In this document: positions 24,931 to 34,480 of the stretch, piece after piece
How positions within the stretch are numbered: position 1 is the stretch's first letter
Layout: the number at the start of each line of letters is the position of its first letter
DNA from: CAYVVT01 sp964454335
Lineage (GTDB): Bacteria; Fidelibacterota; UBA8477; JABMPR01
Direction of reading: 5' to 3'
DNA: 64,000 nt
NCBI GenBank assembly: GCA_964454335.1
Contig: CAYVVT010000002.1
Coordinates: 62,001 to 126,000, forward strand
Made by a program: the position numbers and the translations under genes
The notes under the pieces: generated by a model
Database searches by the model: none
The model's input: the letters and a program-made list of their open reading frames with translations, nothing else
What the model was told of the DNA's origin: nothing

Positions 24931-25209
24931 TCAAAGAGCATCGATCTCCACGGCAATATCGAAATCCTTCTGACTCAAACCGCCAGCATCATGGGTGGTG
25001 AAGGTCAGCCGCACCCGGTTATAGACATTGAACAACTCAGGGTGATGATCCCGTGATTCGGCAATCAAAGCCACTCTGAAGATAAATGCCATTGCTGCCT
25101 TGAAATCGGCAAAGGTCCATTCCTTGGTGATCGCATCCGTGTCCAGGGCCCAACCGTTCAGGTCCTTGATCTGGTCCATGATGGATTCTCTATCCAGTGG
25201 TTCAACCAT
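24931..25209 (-). CDS. phhB: Pterin-4a-carbinolamine dehydratase
   Basis: A 92-residue enzyme that recycles the carbinolamine form of tetrahydropterin. The signature around ESRDHHPELFNVYNRVRL, with the paired His, and the downstream TTHDAGGLSQKDFDIA match the family exactly in order and spacing. Cytoplasmic. Its usual partner, phenylalanine hydroxylase, is not in the window, so it may serve other roles such as pterin recycling or regulation. Divergent from topA with a 222-base gap. Confidence 0.93.
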   Translation of the reverse strand: MVEPLDRESIMDQIKDLNGWALDTDAITKEWTFADFKAAMAFIFRVALIAESRDHHPELFNVYNRVRLTFTTHDAGGLSQKDFDIAVEIDAL

Positions 25210-25431
25210 GTTCTCTACTCCTGTCTGAAGCTTTGCTTGTGAAAGCGCTGATAATCGTATTTTAATGCGCGCGCGTACAAGCGGTAGTCAAACCGTGGCG
25301 TATGAGAATAGAGTGAGAACCGCCGAGACCACTACGAAAGCGAAGGGCTTAGTATGCGTCACGAATGGTTGCATTTAGGGAGGGCCGGGAATATTATTCG
25401 CCCGCTCTAGAATAAAGGAAATGCGAAGATA

Positions 25432-27696
25432 ATGTCACAGAACCTGCTCATAGTAGAATCACCCTCAAAGGCCAATACCATCCGAAAGTACCTCGGGGAT
25501 GATTTCCAGGTGGTGTCCACCGTAGGTCATATCCGTGATCTACCGCGGAAACAACTTGGTGTTGATGTCAATAAGGAATTCAAGCCGCTGTATGTCACGA
25601 TCCCCGGTAAGCAGAAAGCCGTTTCGCAGATCAAAGCTGCAGCGGAGAAGGCAGTGACAATCTATCTGGCGACGGATCCGGACCGTGAAGGAGAAGCGAT
25701 TGGCTGGCATGTTACACGCATTCTCAAGAACCTGGGGAAGCCCATTTATCGTGTGATGTTCTATGAGATCACTGAGAGCGGAGTGAGCGAAGCCATGCGG
25801 CAGCCGACGCAACTCAATATGGACCTGGTGGAAGCCCAGCAGGCCCGGCGTATCATCGACCGGTTGGTGGGTTTCAAGGTCAGCCCCTTCCTGTGGCGTG
25901 TGCTTTACTCAGGCCTGAGTGCGGGACGTGTTCAGTCCGTAGCCCTGCGACTCATCTGCGAGCGCCAGGAGGAGATCGACAAGTTCGTACCTGAGGAATA
26001 CTGGTCGATCAACACGGAAGTCGAAACCAGAGAAAAGAAGAAGTTCGAGGCAGAACTGCTGAAGATCCAGGGAAAGAAGACAAACATTCCTGATGAGGCC
26101 GCAGCAACCGCCATCCAGCACGAGCTCCAGGACGCAGTATTCACCATTAAATCTGTTGAACAGAAGAAGATAAAACGCAATCCGCAACCGCCCTTCATCA
26201 CAAGTACCATGCAGCAGACTGCGTTTCAGAAACTACGCTTTACCACCAAGCGTACCATGAGCCTTGCTCAGCAGCTTTATGAGGGTGTGACCCTGCCCAG
26301 CGGAGAGGTCACGGGTCTGATCACTTATATGCGAACGGACTCCACCCGGATCTCGGATCAGGCCATCGGAGCAGCCCGGGGCTATATCCAGAATAATATC
26401 GGCAAGGAATACCTGCCGGAGAAAGGCCGCCAGTATACACGGGGCAAGGGCAAGGTCCAAGATGCCCATGAGGCCATACGGCCGGTGAATCCCTTTATCA
26501 CTCCAGACCAGATCAAGGCTGCGCTCACACCACCACAATTCAAGCTCTATGATCTGATCTGGCGCAGGTTCATTGCCTCACAGATGCTGCCCGCTGTCTT
26601 TGATTCCCTCACGGTGGATATCCTGGCTGGAGATAATTACCTGCTCCGTGCCCGGGGATCCCATATGCTGTTCGACGGTTATCGTCATATCTATACCGAG
26701 GGCAACAACAGCGAAGAGAAGATCCTCCCCCCAGGCCTGAAGCCTAAGGATATTCTAAAGCTGCTGAAGGTGGTTCCGGAACAGCATTTTACCAAGCCAC
26801 CGGCACCTTACACAGAGAGTACGTTGGTGAAGATATTAGATCAGGAAGGTATTGGCAGACCATCGACCTATGCCAATATCATCTCAGTCATCCAGGATCG
26901 CAATTATGTCCAGAGTGAAAAGCGAAAGCTTTTTCCTACAGAGCTGGGCAAGGTCACAAATTCGCTGCTGGTGGAACATTTCTCGGAGCTGGTCAATACT
27001 GAATTCACGCGGGACATGGAAACACGTCTGGACAAGATCGAAGCTGGAGACATCACACCACTGGAGGTTCTTGACGAGTTCTGGGGTCACCTGGAGGCAT
27101 GGCTGGAGTCGTCGTCCAAATCCTACTCAGCCATCAAGAAATCACTTCAGATGGAAACTGATATCATCTGTGAGAAGTGCGGTAAGCCCATGGTGGTGAA
27201 GTGGAGCAAAAATGGCCAATTCCTGGCCTGTACCGGCTTCCCCAGCTGCAAGAATGCACGGCCGCTGGATTCGGAACCCCAGACGGAGACGGAAGCTGAA
27301 CCGGAGGACCACGGCAAGTGTGAAAAATGTGGTTCTCCCCTGGTGCTGCGCGATGGTCGCTATGGGAAATTCCTGGCATGTTCGGATTATCCCAAATGTC
27401 GGTTCACACGACCGCATTCAGTCCTGATGCCCTGTCCCAAAGACGACTGCAAAGGCAGCGTTGCCCAACGTCGCACCCGCCGGGGAAGGGTGTTCTACGG
27501 CTGTACCAGCTACCCGGATTGCGATTTTACCAGCTGGGATCCACCAATCGATGAGAAATGCCCCAAATGTGGTAATAATTACATGGTCTCCAAATCCACC
27601 AAGCGTAAAGGGGATTATCATCTTTGTCCCGCCTGTAAATTTGAGCGTGGAACGGGGGAGACGGAATCGCCGACAAAAGAATCGGAGCAAGAATAA
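25432..27696 (+). CDS. topA: DNA topoisomerase I
   Basis: A 754-residue type IA topoisomerase that relaxes negative supercoils. The TOPRIM domain has IVESPSKANTIRKYL and ATDPDREGEAIGWH; the active-site Tyr lies in LITYMRTDSTRIS. The C-terminus carries four zinc ribbons, each with two CxxC-like pairs: at CEKCGKPM, CEKCGSPL, CPKDDCKG and CPKCGNNY. Length and order are as expected. It begins after a 222-base gap and its stop is two bases before glyQS, so the two are cotranscribed. Confidence 0.97.
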   Translation: MSQNLLIVESPSKANTIRKYLGDDFQVVSTVGHIRDLPRKQLGVDVNKEFKPLYVTIPGKQKAVSQIKAAAEKAVTIYLATDPDREGEAIGWHVTRILKNLGKPIYRVMFYEITESGVSEAMRQPTQLNMDLVEAQQARRIIDRLVGFKVSPFLWRVLYSGLSAGRVQSVALRLICERQEEIDKFVPEEYWSINTEVETREKKKFEAELLKIQGKKTNIPDEAAATAIQHELQDAVFTIKSVEQKKIKRNPQPPFITSTMQQTAFQKLRFTTKRTMSLAQQLYEGVTLPSGEVTGLITYMRTDSTRISDQAIGAARGYIQNNIGKEYLPEKGRQYTRGKGKVQDAHEAIRPVNPFITPDQIKAALTPPQFKLYDLIWRRFIASQMLPAVFDSLTVDILAGDNYLLRARGSHMLFDGYRHIYTEGNNSEEKILPPGLKPKDILKLLKVVPEQHFTKPPAPYTESTLVKILDQEGIGRPSTYANIISVIQDRNYVQSEKRKLFPTELGKVTNSLLVEHFSELVNTEFTRDMETRLDKIEAGDITPLEVLDEFWGHLEAWLESSSKSYSAIKKSLQMETDIICEKCGKPMVVKWSKNGQFLACTGFPSCKNARPLDSEPQTETEAEPEDHGKCEKCGSPLVLRDGRYGKFLACSDYPKCRFTRPHSVLMPCPKDDCKGSVAQRRTRRGRVFYGCTSYPDCDFTSWDPPIDEKCPKCGNNYMVSKSTKRKGDYHLCPACKFERGTGETESPTKESEQE

Positions 27697-27698
27697 GC

Positions 27699-29021
27699 AT
27701 GGCCAAGCTCGAGAGTTTTGACAAACTGATCTCACTCGCCAAACGGCGGGGATTCATCTTTCAATCAAGTGAGATCTACGGGGGCATCAACGCATGTTAT
27801 GATTATGGTCCACTGGGCGTTGAGCTGAAGCGCAATGTCAAGGAAGCCTGGTGGCAGGCCATGACACGACAGCATGATAATATTGTGGGACTGGATGCGG
27901 CTATCCTGATGCACCCGAAAGTCTGGGAAGCCTCGGGTCATGTGTCCGGATTTACAGATCCACTGGTGGATTGCAAGAAATGTAAATCCCGATTCCGGGA
28001 GGATACCATGCCTGCCGAGAATGTTGCCTCCCGAAAGTGTCCGAATTGCGGGGGCGAACTTACGGATGCGCGGCAATTCAATCTCATGTTCAAGACGCAT
28101 ATGGGTGCCGTGGAGGAATCTGCCTCGGAGGTATATCTCCGTCCAGAGACCGCCCAGGGTATCTTCGTGAATTTCCTGAATGTGCTGGATACTTCCCGGC
28201 AGAAGGTTCCCTTTGGGATCGCCCAGATCGGGAAAGCGTTCAGGAACGAGATCACACCCGGAAATTTCATCTTTCGTACCCGCGAATTCGAACAGATGGA
28301 GATGCAGTACTTCGTACGTCCCGAAGAAGCAGATGAATGGTTCGAATTCTGGAAGAAACAGCGCATCGAATTCTACGATGCCATTGGGATCGACGGCACC
28401 AACCTGCGCTTCCACGAACATGGGCCGGATGAACTGGCGCACTATGCCCTGGCTGCCTTCGACATCGAGTATCTCTTTCCCATCGGTTGGAGTGAACTTG
28501 AAGGTATCCACAACCGCTCGGACTTTGATCTCAAACAGCATGAAGAATACTCCGGAAAACGGATGAACTATCTGGATCCAGTTGACAATCAGCGCTATAT
28601 GCCATTTATTATCGAAACAAGTGCTGGCTGTGACCGGACCACCCTTGCATTGATGTGTGAGGCCTATGAGGAGGAAACCCTGGAGGATGGCTCAGAAAGA
28701 ACGGTCATGCGTTTCCATCCCAGAATTGCTCCAATAAAGGTGGCGGTATTGCCCCTGGTAAAGAAGGATGGACTCAAGGAATTGGCCTTCGATATCTACT
28801 CTGATCTCAAGACGAAATTCAACACATTCTATGACGAGAAGGGCGCCATCGGTCGACGTTATCGTCGAATGGACGAGGCTGGAACTCCCTACTGTGTCAC
28901 CATCGATCATGAGACCAAGGAAGCTGACACCGTTACCATCCGGGACCGTGACAGCATGGAGCAATTCAGGATACCGGTTAGGGAATTGAGCTCCTGGCTC
29001 GCTGAGCGCATCCTTATCTGA
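27699..29021 (+). CDS. glyQS: Glycyl-tRNA synthetase, single-chain alpha2 type
   Basis: A 440-residue class II synthetase of the dimeric type (eukaryote/archaeal-like), not the bacterial alpha2beta2 form. Visible are FIFQSSEIYGG and YDYGPLGVELKRN at the N-terminus, a zinc-binding pair (CKKCKSRF and CPNCGGEL), motif 2 (FRNEITPGNFIFRTREFEQME) and motif 3 (SAGCDRTTLAL). The C-terminal anticodon-binding domain follows from about residue 345. It charges tRNA-Gly. The gene starts two bases after topA and is followed by a terminator. Confidence 0.97.
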   Translation: MAKLESFDKLISLAKRRGFIFQSSEIYGGINACYDYGPLGVELKRNVKEAWWQAMTRQHDNIVGLDAAILMHPKVWEASGHVSGFTDPLVDCKKCKSRFREDTMPAENVASRKCPNCGGELTDARQFNLMFKTHMGAVEESASEVYLRPETAQGIFVNFLNVLDTSRQKVPFGIAQIGKAFRNEITPGNFIFRTREFEQMEMQYFVRPEEADEWFEFWKKQRIEFYDAIGIDGTNLRFHEHGPDELAHYALAAFDIEYLFPIGWSELEGIHNRSDFDLKQHEEYSGKRMNYLDPVDNQRYMPFIIETSAGCDRTTLALMCEAYEEETLEDGSERTVMRFHPRIAPIKVAVLPLVKKDGLKELAFDIYSDLKTKFNTFYDEKGAIGRRYRRMDEAGTPYCVTIDHETKEADTVTIRDRDSMEQFRIPVRELSSWLAERILI

Positions 29022-29192
29022 TCCTTCGTCCATCATATCCAGCAAGCCGCCCAGGCCCCGAGTGCGGGTTGGATTAGGAATTGTCCTGCGAGGGTCATCC
29101 GATTATATTCCCGGACTGTGAAACGGGTAATCAGAACAATAACCCCCCACCGAGATACTCGAACAACTTTCACAATTAGCAACAATCTCAAT

Positions 29193-29224
29193 AAGGTGCA
29201 CCGGAATGAAGGTGCGCTTTTTGT
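29193..29224 (+). terminator. Terminator between glyQS and the zinc-ribbon gene
   Basis: Stem AAGGTGCACC / GGTGCGCTTT with two G-U pairs and an 8-base loop, followed by further T. It lies 28 bases before the next start, so it could also act as an attenuator for that gene. Confidence 0.6.
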
Positions 29225-29251
29225 ATTGATAAGCGACAGGAGCCAAAAGGC

Positions 29252-29965
29252 ATGAAAGACACCTTGCGCCATTTGATGGAATTGCAAGATATCGATGACC
29301 AACTCGCAATTATCGAATCAAAAAAGGGCAGCTTGCCCCAGCGGGTTGAGAAACTCGAAACCTCTGCAGATGAGTTGAGCACTGAACTCACTGAAGCAGA
29401 ATCTACTCTGGCTGAATACCAGAAGGAATTGCATGGTATTGAGGGCAGCCTGATGGACGGCCGGGAAAAACTAAAGAAATACCAGGATCAGCTTTACCTG
29501 GTGACCACGAATCGTGAATATGACGCCCTCACCAACGAGATAGAGACGGTAAAGACCGATATGGAAGAGCAGGAGGAGCGCCAGCTCATCCTGGAGGGTG
29601 AGATCGAGGATATTAGCAGCAGGATCGACACTCTCAAAACAGATAGCGGCAAATTGTCGGATGATCTGAACAAGAATCGTACAGAGCTGTCGGATAAAAC
29701 GGCCGAAACGGAAGCCACCCAGAGTGATCTGGAGGCCAAGCGGGGAGAACTCGTAAAGGGAATCTCCCAGCGCTATCTGAGGAAATACGAGCGGATACTG
29801 AAAGCACGGCGCCAGGCTGTCGTGAAGGTCCAGCGTGATGCCTGCGGCGGTTGCCACAAGCATCTTTCTCCCCAGAGACTGTTCGAGATACGCCAGATGG
29901 ACGCCCTCATTGAATGTGAGAACTGTGGTCGCATTCTTGTGTATGTCGAAAAGAAGGAAGACTAG
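29252..29965 (+). CDS. Coiled-coil zinc-ribbon protein (C4-type, DUF164/CdsZ family)
   Basis: A 237-residue protein: a long alpha-helical coiled coil over residues 1-185 with Glu/Lys/Leu heptads, then a C4 zinc ribbon (CGGCHKHLSP and CENCGRIL, about residues 198-230). Relatives include Helicobacter HP0958 and chlamydial CdsZ, which act as chaperones or adaptors for RNA and for flagellar or type III parts. The role in this organism is unknown. AGGAG lies ten bases before ATG. It sits just upstream of rnpB. Confidence 0.85.
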   Translation: MKDTLRHLMELQDIDDQLAIIESKKGSLPQRVEKLETSADELSTELTEAESTLAEYQKELHGIEGSLMDGREKLKKYQDQLYLVTTNREYDALTNEIETVKTDMEEQEERQLILEGEIEDISSRIDTLKTDSGKLSDDLNKNRTELSDKTAETEATQSDLEAKRGELVKGISQRYLRKYERILKARRQAVVKVQRDACGGCHKHLSPQRLFEIRQMDALIECENCGRILVYVEKKED

Positions 29966-30012
29966 TCTACCCCCTCCACACGGAAACCCTTTTAAAACAA
30001 TTTAGATACGCT

Positions 30013-30020
30013 TAGCTTTG
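30013..30020 (+). promoter_or_regulatory. Candidate -7 promoter element for rnpB
   Basis: TAGCTTTG matches the Bacteroidetes -7 consensus TAnnTTTG and ends nine bases before the 5' side of the RNase P P1 helix, where transcription should begin. A T-rich TTTT (29990-29993) lies at about the -33 distance, but lacks the G of TTTG. Confidence 0.4.
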
Positions 30021-30028
30021 CGCCGCTT

Positions 30029-30473
30029 TTTGAGGTGCAGGCCGGGCAGTCGCTGCGTCAACTTCCCATTGGGAACCTGACGTGGAGGAAAGTCCGAACT
30101 CCGCAGGGCAGGCCGCCCACGTCAGCAGCGTGGGGCTTCGCATCCCTTTGGGATCGCGAGGACGGAAAGTGCCACAGAAAATATACCGCCCGTCTACGCT
30201 CAACCTCCGCTGAACGCGGGTGCTGAGCGTAGATGGGTAAGGGTGAAATCGTGAGGTAAGAGCTCACGCGGCTGGTGGGCAACCATCAGTCTGGGTAAAC
30301 CCCGGCCGGAGCAATTCCAAGCAGAAGGTCTTGACGGCCCGTCAGTCAGCGCAAGCTGGACACCTTCGGGTAGGAAGCGCGTATGCTGGAGCGATCCAGT
30401 ATCCAGATCAATGGCTGCCAGGTCCAACGTCGTTGGGCTTCACAGAATTCGGCTTACAGGCCAGCACCTCAAA
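30029..30473 (+). ncRNA. rnpB: RNase P RNA, bacterial type A
   Basis: The catalytic RNA that trims tRNA 5' leaders. The ends form helix P1: TTTGAGGTGC at 30029 pairs with the complement ending at 30473, with one mismatch further in. Universally conserved blocks are present in order: GAGGAAAGTCCG (about 30090), CACAGAAA (about 30173), GGTAAGAGCTCAC (about 30255), GGTAAACCCC (about 30293) and AGAATTCGGCTTACA near the 3' end. A T-rich stretch follows. Length, about 445 bases, fits type A. It lies between the zinc-ribbon gene and recJ. Confidence 0.96.
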
Positions 30474-30573
30474 TTTCTTTTGTTAACCCATACAACGATC
30501 TTGCTGACAATCCACAAAAGTGGTTTGTGGTGTAATTGTTTGGAAGATTGTGTATACTAACCTACTGGACCCT

Positions 30574-32277
30574 ATGGAAAAAATCTGGCTTTTAAAGGAA
30601 GAACCAAGCTCGAAGATCGATTCGTTGTCTCGCGATCTGGGTGTTTCCAGCACCGTTGCGGGGATTCTCTGGCGGCGTGGTCTGCACACGCTCGCTGATG
30701 CCCGCGACTTCTTTAATCCAGACCTTAATTCCATGCATGATCCCTTTCTCATGAAGGGGATGGAAACGGCTGTGGAACTGGTTCTGGACCGACTTCACCA
30801 GGGGAAACCCATTCTCGTCTTCGGTGATTACGATGTGGACGGTACCACAGCATCATCCATGCTGCACCTGTTCTTCGAGGCTCTGGGTCTGCATGCCGAA
30901 GTTTACATCCCGGACCGGAATCGTGAAGGTTATGGTGTTTCTCCCAGAGGGATCGATACCGCCAGGGAACATGGTATTGATCTGGTGATCACCTGCGACT
31001 GTGGGATAACCGCTGTGAAGACTGCCCAATATGCCCGGGAGCAGGGTGTCGACCTGATCATTACCGATCATCATATCCCGGGCGATGAACTTCCACCGGC
31101 CAGAGTGATCCTCGATCCGAAGCAAGGGGATTGTGAATACCCCAACAAGGATCTATGCGGCGCAGGTGTGGCTTTCAAGCTGGCGCAAGCCGTCGCTCAG
31201 GCCGAAGGTCTTGATCCGGGCATCGCCCATCAGTTCCTCGACCTGGTGGCTATTGGTACCGCAGCAGATATTGTACCCGTCACCGGTGAGAATCGGATCA
31301 TCGTTCATGAGGGACTTCAATTGCTGGCGGACTCAGGGCGGGCGGGTTTAAAAGCCCTGAAGGAAGTTGCCGGAATGAAAAAGGACACAGTAAACGTTGC
31401 GGATGTGGTCTTTGGTCTTGCGCCCCGTATCAACGCGGTAGGCCGACTTGGTGAGGCTACCCGGGCGGTGGCACTGCTTACGACTTCCGATCCGAGTACT
31501 GCCCGACAACTTTCCCAGGTATTGAATACCGAGAATGAGGAGCGCAAGCAGATCGAAGCCCGGATCTTCGATGAAGCAGTACGAATGGCCAATGCCAAGC
31601 ATGATCCCCTGGTAAGGAAAGGACTGGTACTCCATAAGGAAGGCTGGCACCATGGTGTGATCGGCATCGTAGCCTCAAAACTGAAAGAACGCTTCTGGGT
31701 TCCCGTTGTCATGGTCGCAGTGAATGATGGCCTGGGGAAATCCTCAGCCCGCAGTCTCGAGGGTTTTGATATGTATTCGGCACTGGCTGAATGCAGCGAA
31801 TTACTGGAATCGTTTGGTGGCCACACGATGGCCGCTGGTATGACCATCAAACCTGAAAACCTGGAAAGCTTCGAGGAAAAATTCCTGCAGATCACCAATG
31901 ACCAGATCACCGAACAGATGATGCGGCCCCGGGTGAAGATCGAAGCTGAGATTGATTTTCTTGAGATCAACCTGCAACTTATGGAGACGTTGAGACGTCT
32001 GGCTCCCTATGGCCCCGGCAATATGCGTCCAATTTTTGCCAGCAGAGAATTGATGCCTACCGGGCATCCTCGTATCGTTGGCAAGGATCACCTGAAATTC
32101 AGAGTGAAGCAGGGCAAGAGAGTACTGGACGCCATTGGCTTCGGAATGGCGGAATACTATGAATTGCTCATCAGCGGACGAGCAGTTGACTGTGCATATG
32201 TTTTAACGGAGAATGAATGGCAGGGACGGAAATCCATCCAACTGGAAGTGAAGGATCTCCGACTGTCTGAAAATTAG
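30574..32277 (+). CDS. recJ: Single-stranded-DNA exonuclease RecJ
   Basis: A 567-residue DHH-family 5'-3' exonuclease for recombination and mismatch repair. Motifs are intact: VFGDYDVDGTTAS, VITCDCGI, DLIITDHHIPG (the DHH motif), and the DHHA1 motif GGHTMAAGM. An OB-fold lies near the C-terminus. I start at ATG 30574 (MEKIWLLKEE), where RecJ homology begins, instead of 18 codons upstream. There is no strong ribosome binding site, and a TATACT box at 30553-30558 would leave a very short leader. Confidence 0.95.
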   Translation: MEKIWLLKEEPSSKIDSLSRDLGVSSTVAGILWRRGLHTLADARDFFNPDLNSMHDPFLMKGMETAVELVLDRLHQGKPILVFGDYDVDGTTASSMLHLFFEALGLHAEVYIPDRNREGYGVSPRGIDTAREHGIDLVITCDCGITAVKTAQYAREQGVDLIITDHHIPGDELPPARVILDPKQGDCEYPNKDLCGAGVAFKLAQAVAQAEGLDPGIAHQFLDLVAIGTAADIVPVTGENRIIVHEGLQLLADSGRAGLKALKEVAGMKKDTVNVADVVFGLAPRINAVGRLGEATRAVALLTTSDPSTARQLSQVLNTENEERKQIEARIFDEAVRMANAKHDPLVRKGLVLHKEGWHHGVIGIVASKLKERFWVPVVMVAVNDGLGKSSARSLEGFDMYSALAECSELLESFGGHTMAAGMTIKPENLESFEEKFLQITNDQITEQMMRPRVKIEAEIDFLEINLQLMETLRRLAPYGPGNMRPIFASRELMPTGHPRIVGKDHLKFRVKQGKRVLDAIGFGMAEYYELLISGRAVDCAYVLTENEWQGRKSIQLEVKDLRLSEN

Positions 32278-32286
32278 GAGGTCAAC

Positions 32287-33279
32287 ATGCCAAATGCCTA
32301 TATCGCGTCGATCGGTATGCACGTACCCGAACGTGTGGTGACCAACGAGGATCTCGAAAAGTTGATGGACACATCCAGTGAGTGGATCATTGAACGCAGC
32401 GGGATCCTGGAGCGTCATTTTGTCGATGGCCAGTGCACCACGGATCTGGCACTCCCGGCTGCAGAAGAAGCCCTTGAGAAAGCGGGCCTCCAGGCAGAGG
32501 ATATAGACCATATAATCTTCTCGACCATGGCGGCGGACTATTTCTTTCCCGGCGGGGGACCGGTCATGGCCAAGCGACTGGGTATCCCGGGTACACCGGG
32601 ACTGGATATTCGTAATGCCTGTTCCGGGTTCATCTATGGATTGAACATTGCCAAGGCCTTCATTGAGTCCGGAGCTTACAAGAATGTCCTCCTGATCGCA
32701 GCAGAGGTGCAGTCAGTGGCATTGCAGATGACCACGGAAGGTCGCGATACTGCGGTTCTGTTCGGCGACGGTGCAGCTGCATCTGTAATCAAGGGGACTG
32801 AGGATGATCGGGGTATACTCACGGTAAAAACACATTCTGATGGCACCTATGCCGAAGATCTCATGATGAGGACGCCCTCCACCTTTGACAGTCCGTTTAT
32901 CACGCATGATATCATCGACAATCATGGTCATTGGATCATCATGAACGGCCGCAATGTGTTCAAACATGCTGTGGTTCGATTTCCACAGGTGATCGAGGAA
33001 GCACTCACCGCTGCAGGCGTGGCAAAAGAAGAGGTGAAACTCGTCATTCCTCATCAGGCAAACCTGCGGATCACTGAGGCCGTAGCCCATAGACTGGGGC
33101 TGGAGATGCACAAGATCGTGTATTCGAATATTCACAAGTATGGCAATACCACTTCGGCCTCAATTCCCATCGCGCTGTATGAAGCACTTGAGGAAGGTCG
33201 TCTGCAGTCCGGTGATCATCTCGTGGTTGCATCCTTTGGATCCGGTTTCACCTGGGGTGCCAGTGTCATCAAGTGGTAG
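32287..33279 (+). CDS. fabH: 3-oxoacyl-ACP synthase III
   Basis: A 330-residue condensing enzyme that starts fatty-acid chains from acyl-CoA and malonyl-ACP. The catalytic triad is visible: C112 in RNACSGFIYG, H256 in IPHQANLRI and N286 in KYGNTTSAS. Length is typical. AGGAGG lies seven bases before ATG. It begins 9 bases after recJ ends and is followed after 45 bases by an acyl-CoA dehydrogenase. Confidence 0.93.
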   Translation: MPNAYIASIGMHVPERVVTNEDLEKLMDTSSEWIIERSGILERHFVDGQCTTDLALPAAEEALEKAGLQAEDIDHIIFSTMAADYFFPGGGPVMAKRLGIPGTPGLDIRNACSGFIYGLNIAKAFIESGAYKNVLLIAAEVQSVALQMTTEGRDTAVLFGDGAAASVIKGTEDDRGILTVKTHSDGTYAEDLMMRTPSTFDSPFITHDIIDNHGHWIIMNGRNVFKHAVVRFPQVIEEALTAAGVAKEEVKLVIPHQANLRITEAVAHRLGLEMHKIVYSNIHKYGNTTSASIPIALYEALEEGRLQSGDHLVVASFGSGFTWGASVIKW

Positions 33280-33324
33280 CTGGTAATTGATTAAGAATTT
33301 CTGCAGCTTGTTTCAGGGGGATTA

Positions 33325-34473
33325 ATGGAACATTATTTCAGTGAAGAACATGTCATGCTCAGGGAAATGGTGCGTGATTTTGCGAACAATGAGATCGCAC
33401 CTCTGGCCGAAGAGATTGACCAGCAGGAACGCTTCCCGGAGGAGTTGATCCCACAGATGGCCGAACTCGGCCTGCTGGGCCTGCCCTTCCCAGAGGAATA
33501 TGGCGGCGCAGGGATGGACAGTGTGGCATACACCGTTGCAGTTGAGGAGATCGCCAAAGTGGATTCCTCAGTGGCCATAACCCTGGCAGCCCACATCAGC
33601 CTGGGAACCTCTCCCATCTTTCTTTTTGGCAACGAGGAGCAGAAGCAGAAACATTTACCCAAACTTATTGCCGGCGAATATCTGGGCTGCTTTGGCCTGA
33701 CAGAACCAGAAGCTGGATCAGATGCCGGCGGGACGAAGACGACGGCCGTAGCAGATGGGGATGAATGGATCGTCAATGGCAGCAAGAATTTCATCACCAA
33801 TGCCGGCTATGCGGGTGTTTGCTCCCTTACCGCCGTGACAGATCCGGAAGCCCGCAAGCCCGGTGGCATTTCAGTATTTCTGGCGGAGACCGATATTAAA
33901 GGATTCATCGTTGGTCCCCCTGAAAAGAAGATGGGCTGGCGAGGCAGTGATACGCGGGCGCTGACCTTTGAGAACATGCGTCTACCCAAGGATGCCCTGC
34001 TGGGAGAATTACACAATGGGTATCGCCAGATGATGACGGCCTTGCTGGGAGGCCGGATCAGTGTTGCCGCCATCGGTCTGGGCCTTGCACAGGGTGCGCT
34101 GAACGAGGCGCTGCGTTACTCTGACGAACGGGAGGCCTTCGGTAAGAAGATCCATCGCTTCCAGGGAATCAGTCTGCCCATGGCCGAAGTCGCAACCGAG
34201 ATAGAGGCGGCCCGGCATCTGGTGTACCATGCCTCCTGGCTGAAAGACCAGGACAGGGATATAGTAAAAGCCGCTGCCATGGCCAAGCTCATGGCTTCCG
34301 AAGTCGCTATGAAAGCGGCCAATCTCGCAGTCCAGGTCCATGGTGGATATGGCTATGTGAAGGAGTATGCAGTTGAACGATATTTTCGTGACGCGAAGGT
34401 CCTCACCATAGGTGAAGGGACTTCAGAAGTGCAAAAACTTGTGATTTTGAAGCAAATACTTAAGTCATTATAA
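33325..34473 (+). CDS. Acyl-CoA dehydrogenase
   Basis: A 382-residue short/medium-chain-type flavoenzyme that introduces the alpha-beta double bond of acyl-CoA. FAD-binding GCFGLTEPEAGSD, the KNFITNAGYAG strand and the catalytic Glu in IGEGTSEVQKL are present. It ends 7 bases before pgpH. Electrons would go to EtfAB, encoded 9 kb downstream. Chain-length preference, or a branched-chain role, cannot be set from sequence. Confidence 0.92.
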   Translation: MEHYFSEEHVMLREMVRDFANNEIAPLAEEIDQQERFPEELIPQMAELGLLGLPFPEEYGGAGMDSVAYTVAVEEIAKVDSSVAITLAAHISLGTSPIFLFGNEEQKQKHLPKLIAGEYLGCFGLTEPEAGSDAGGTKTTAVADGDEWIVNGSKNFITNAGYAGVCSLTAVTDPEARKPGGISVFLAETDIKGFIVGPPEKKMGWRGSDTRALTFENMRLPKDALLGELHNGYRQMMTALLGGRISVAAIGLGLAQGALNEALRYSDEREAFGKKIHRFQGISLPMAEVATEIEAARHLVYHASWLKDQDRDIVKAAAMAKLMASEVAMKAANLAVQVHGGYGYVKEYAVERYFRDAKVLTIGEGTSEVQKLVILKQILKSL

Positions 34474-34480
34474 TGCCCGC

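Noticed and set aside
27765..28541. A 258-codon open frame on the minus strand inside glyQS
   Set aside because: It is fully antisense to a clear glycyl-tRNA synthetase, has no recognisable motif and no ribosome binding site; long antisense frames arise easily from this codon usage.
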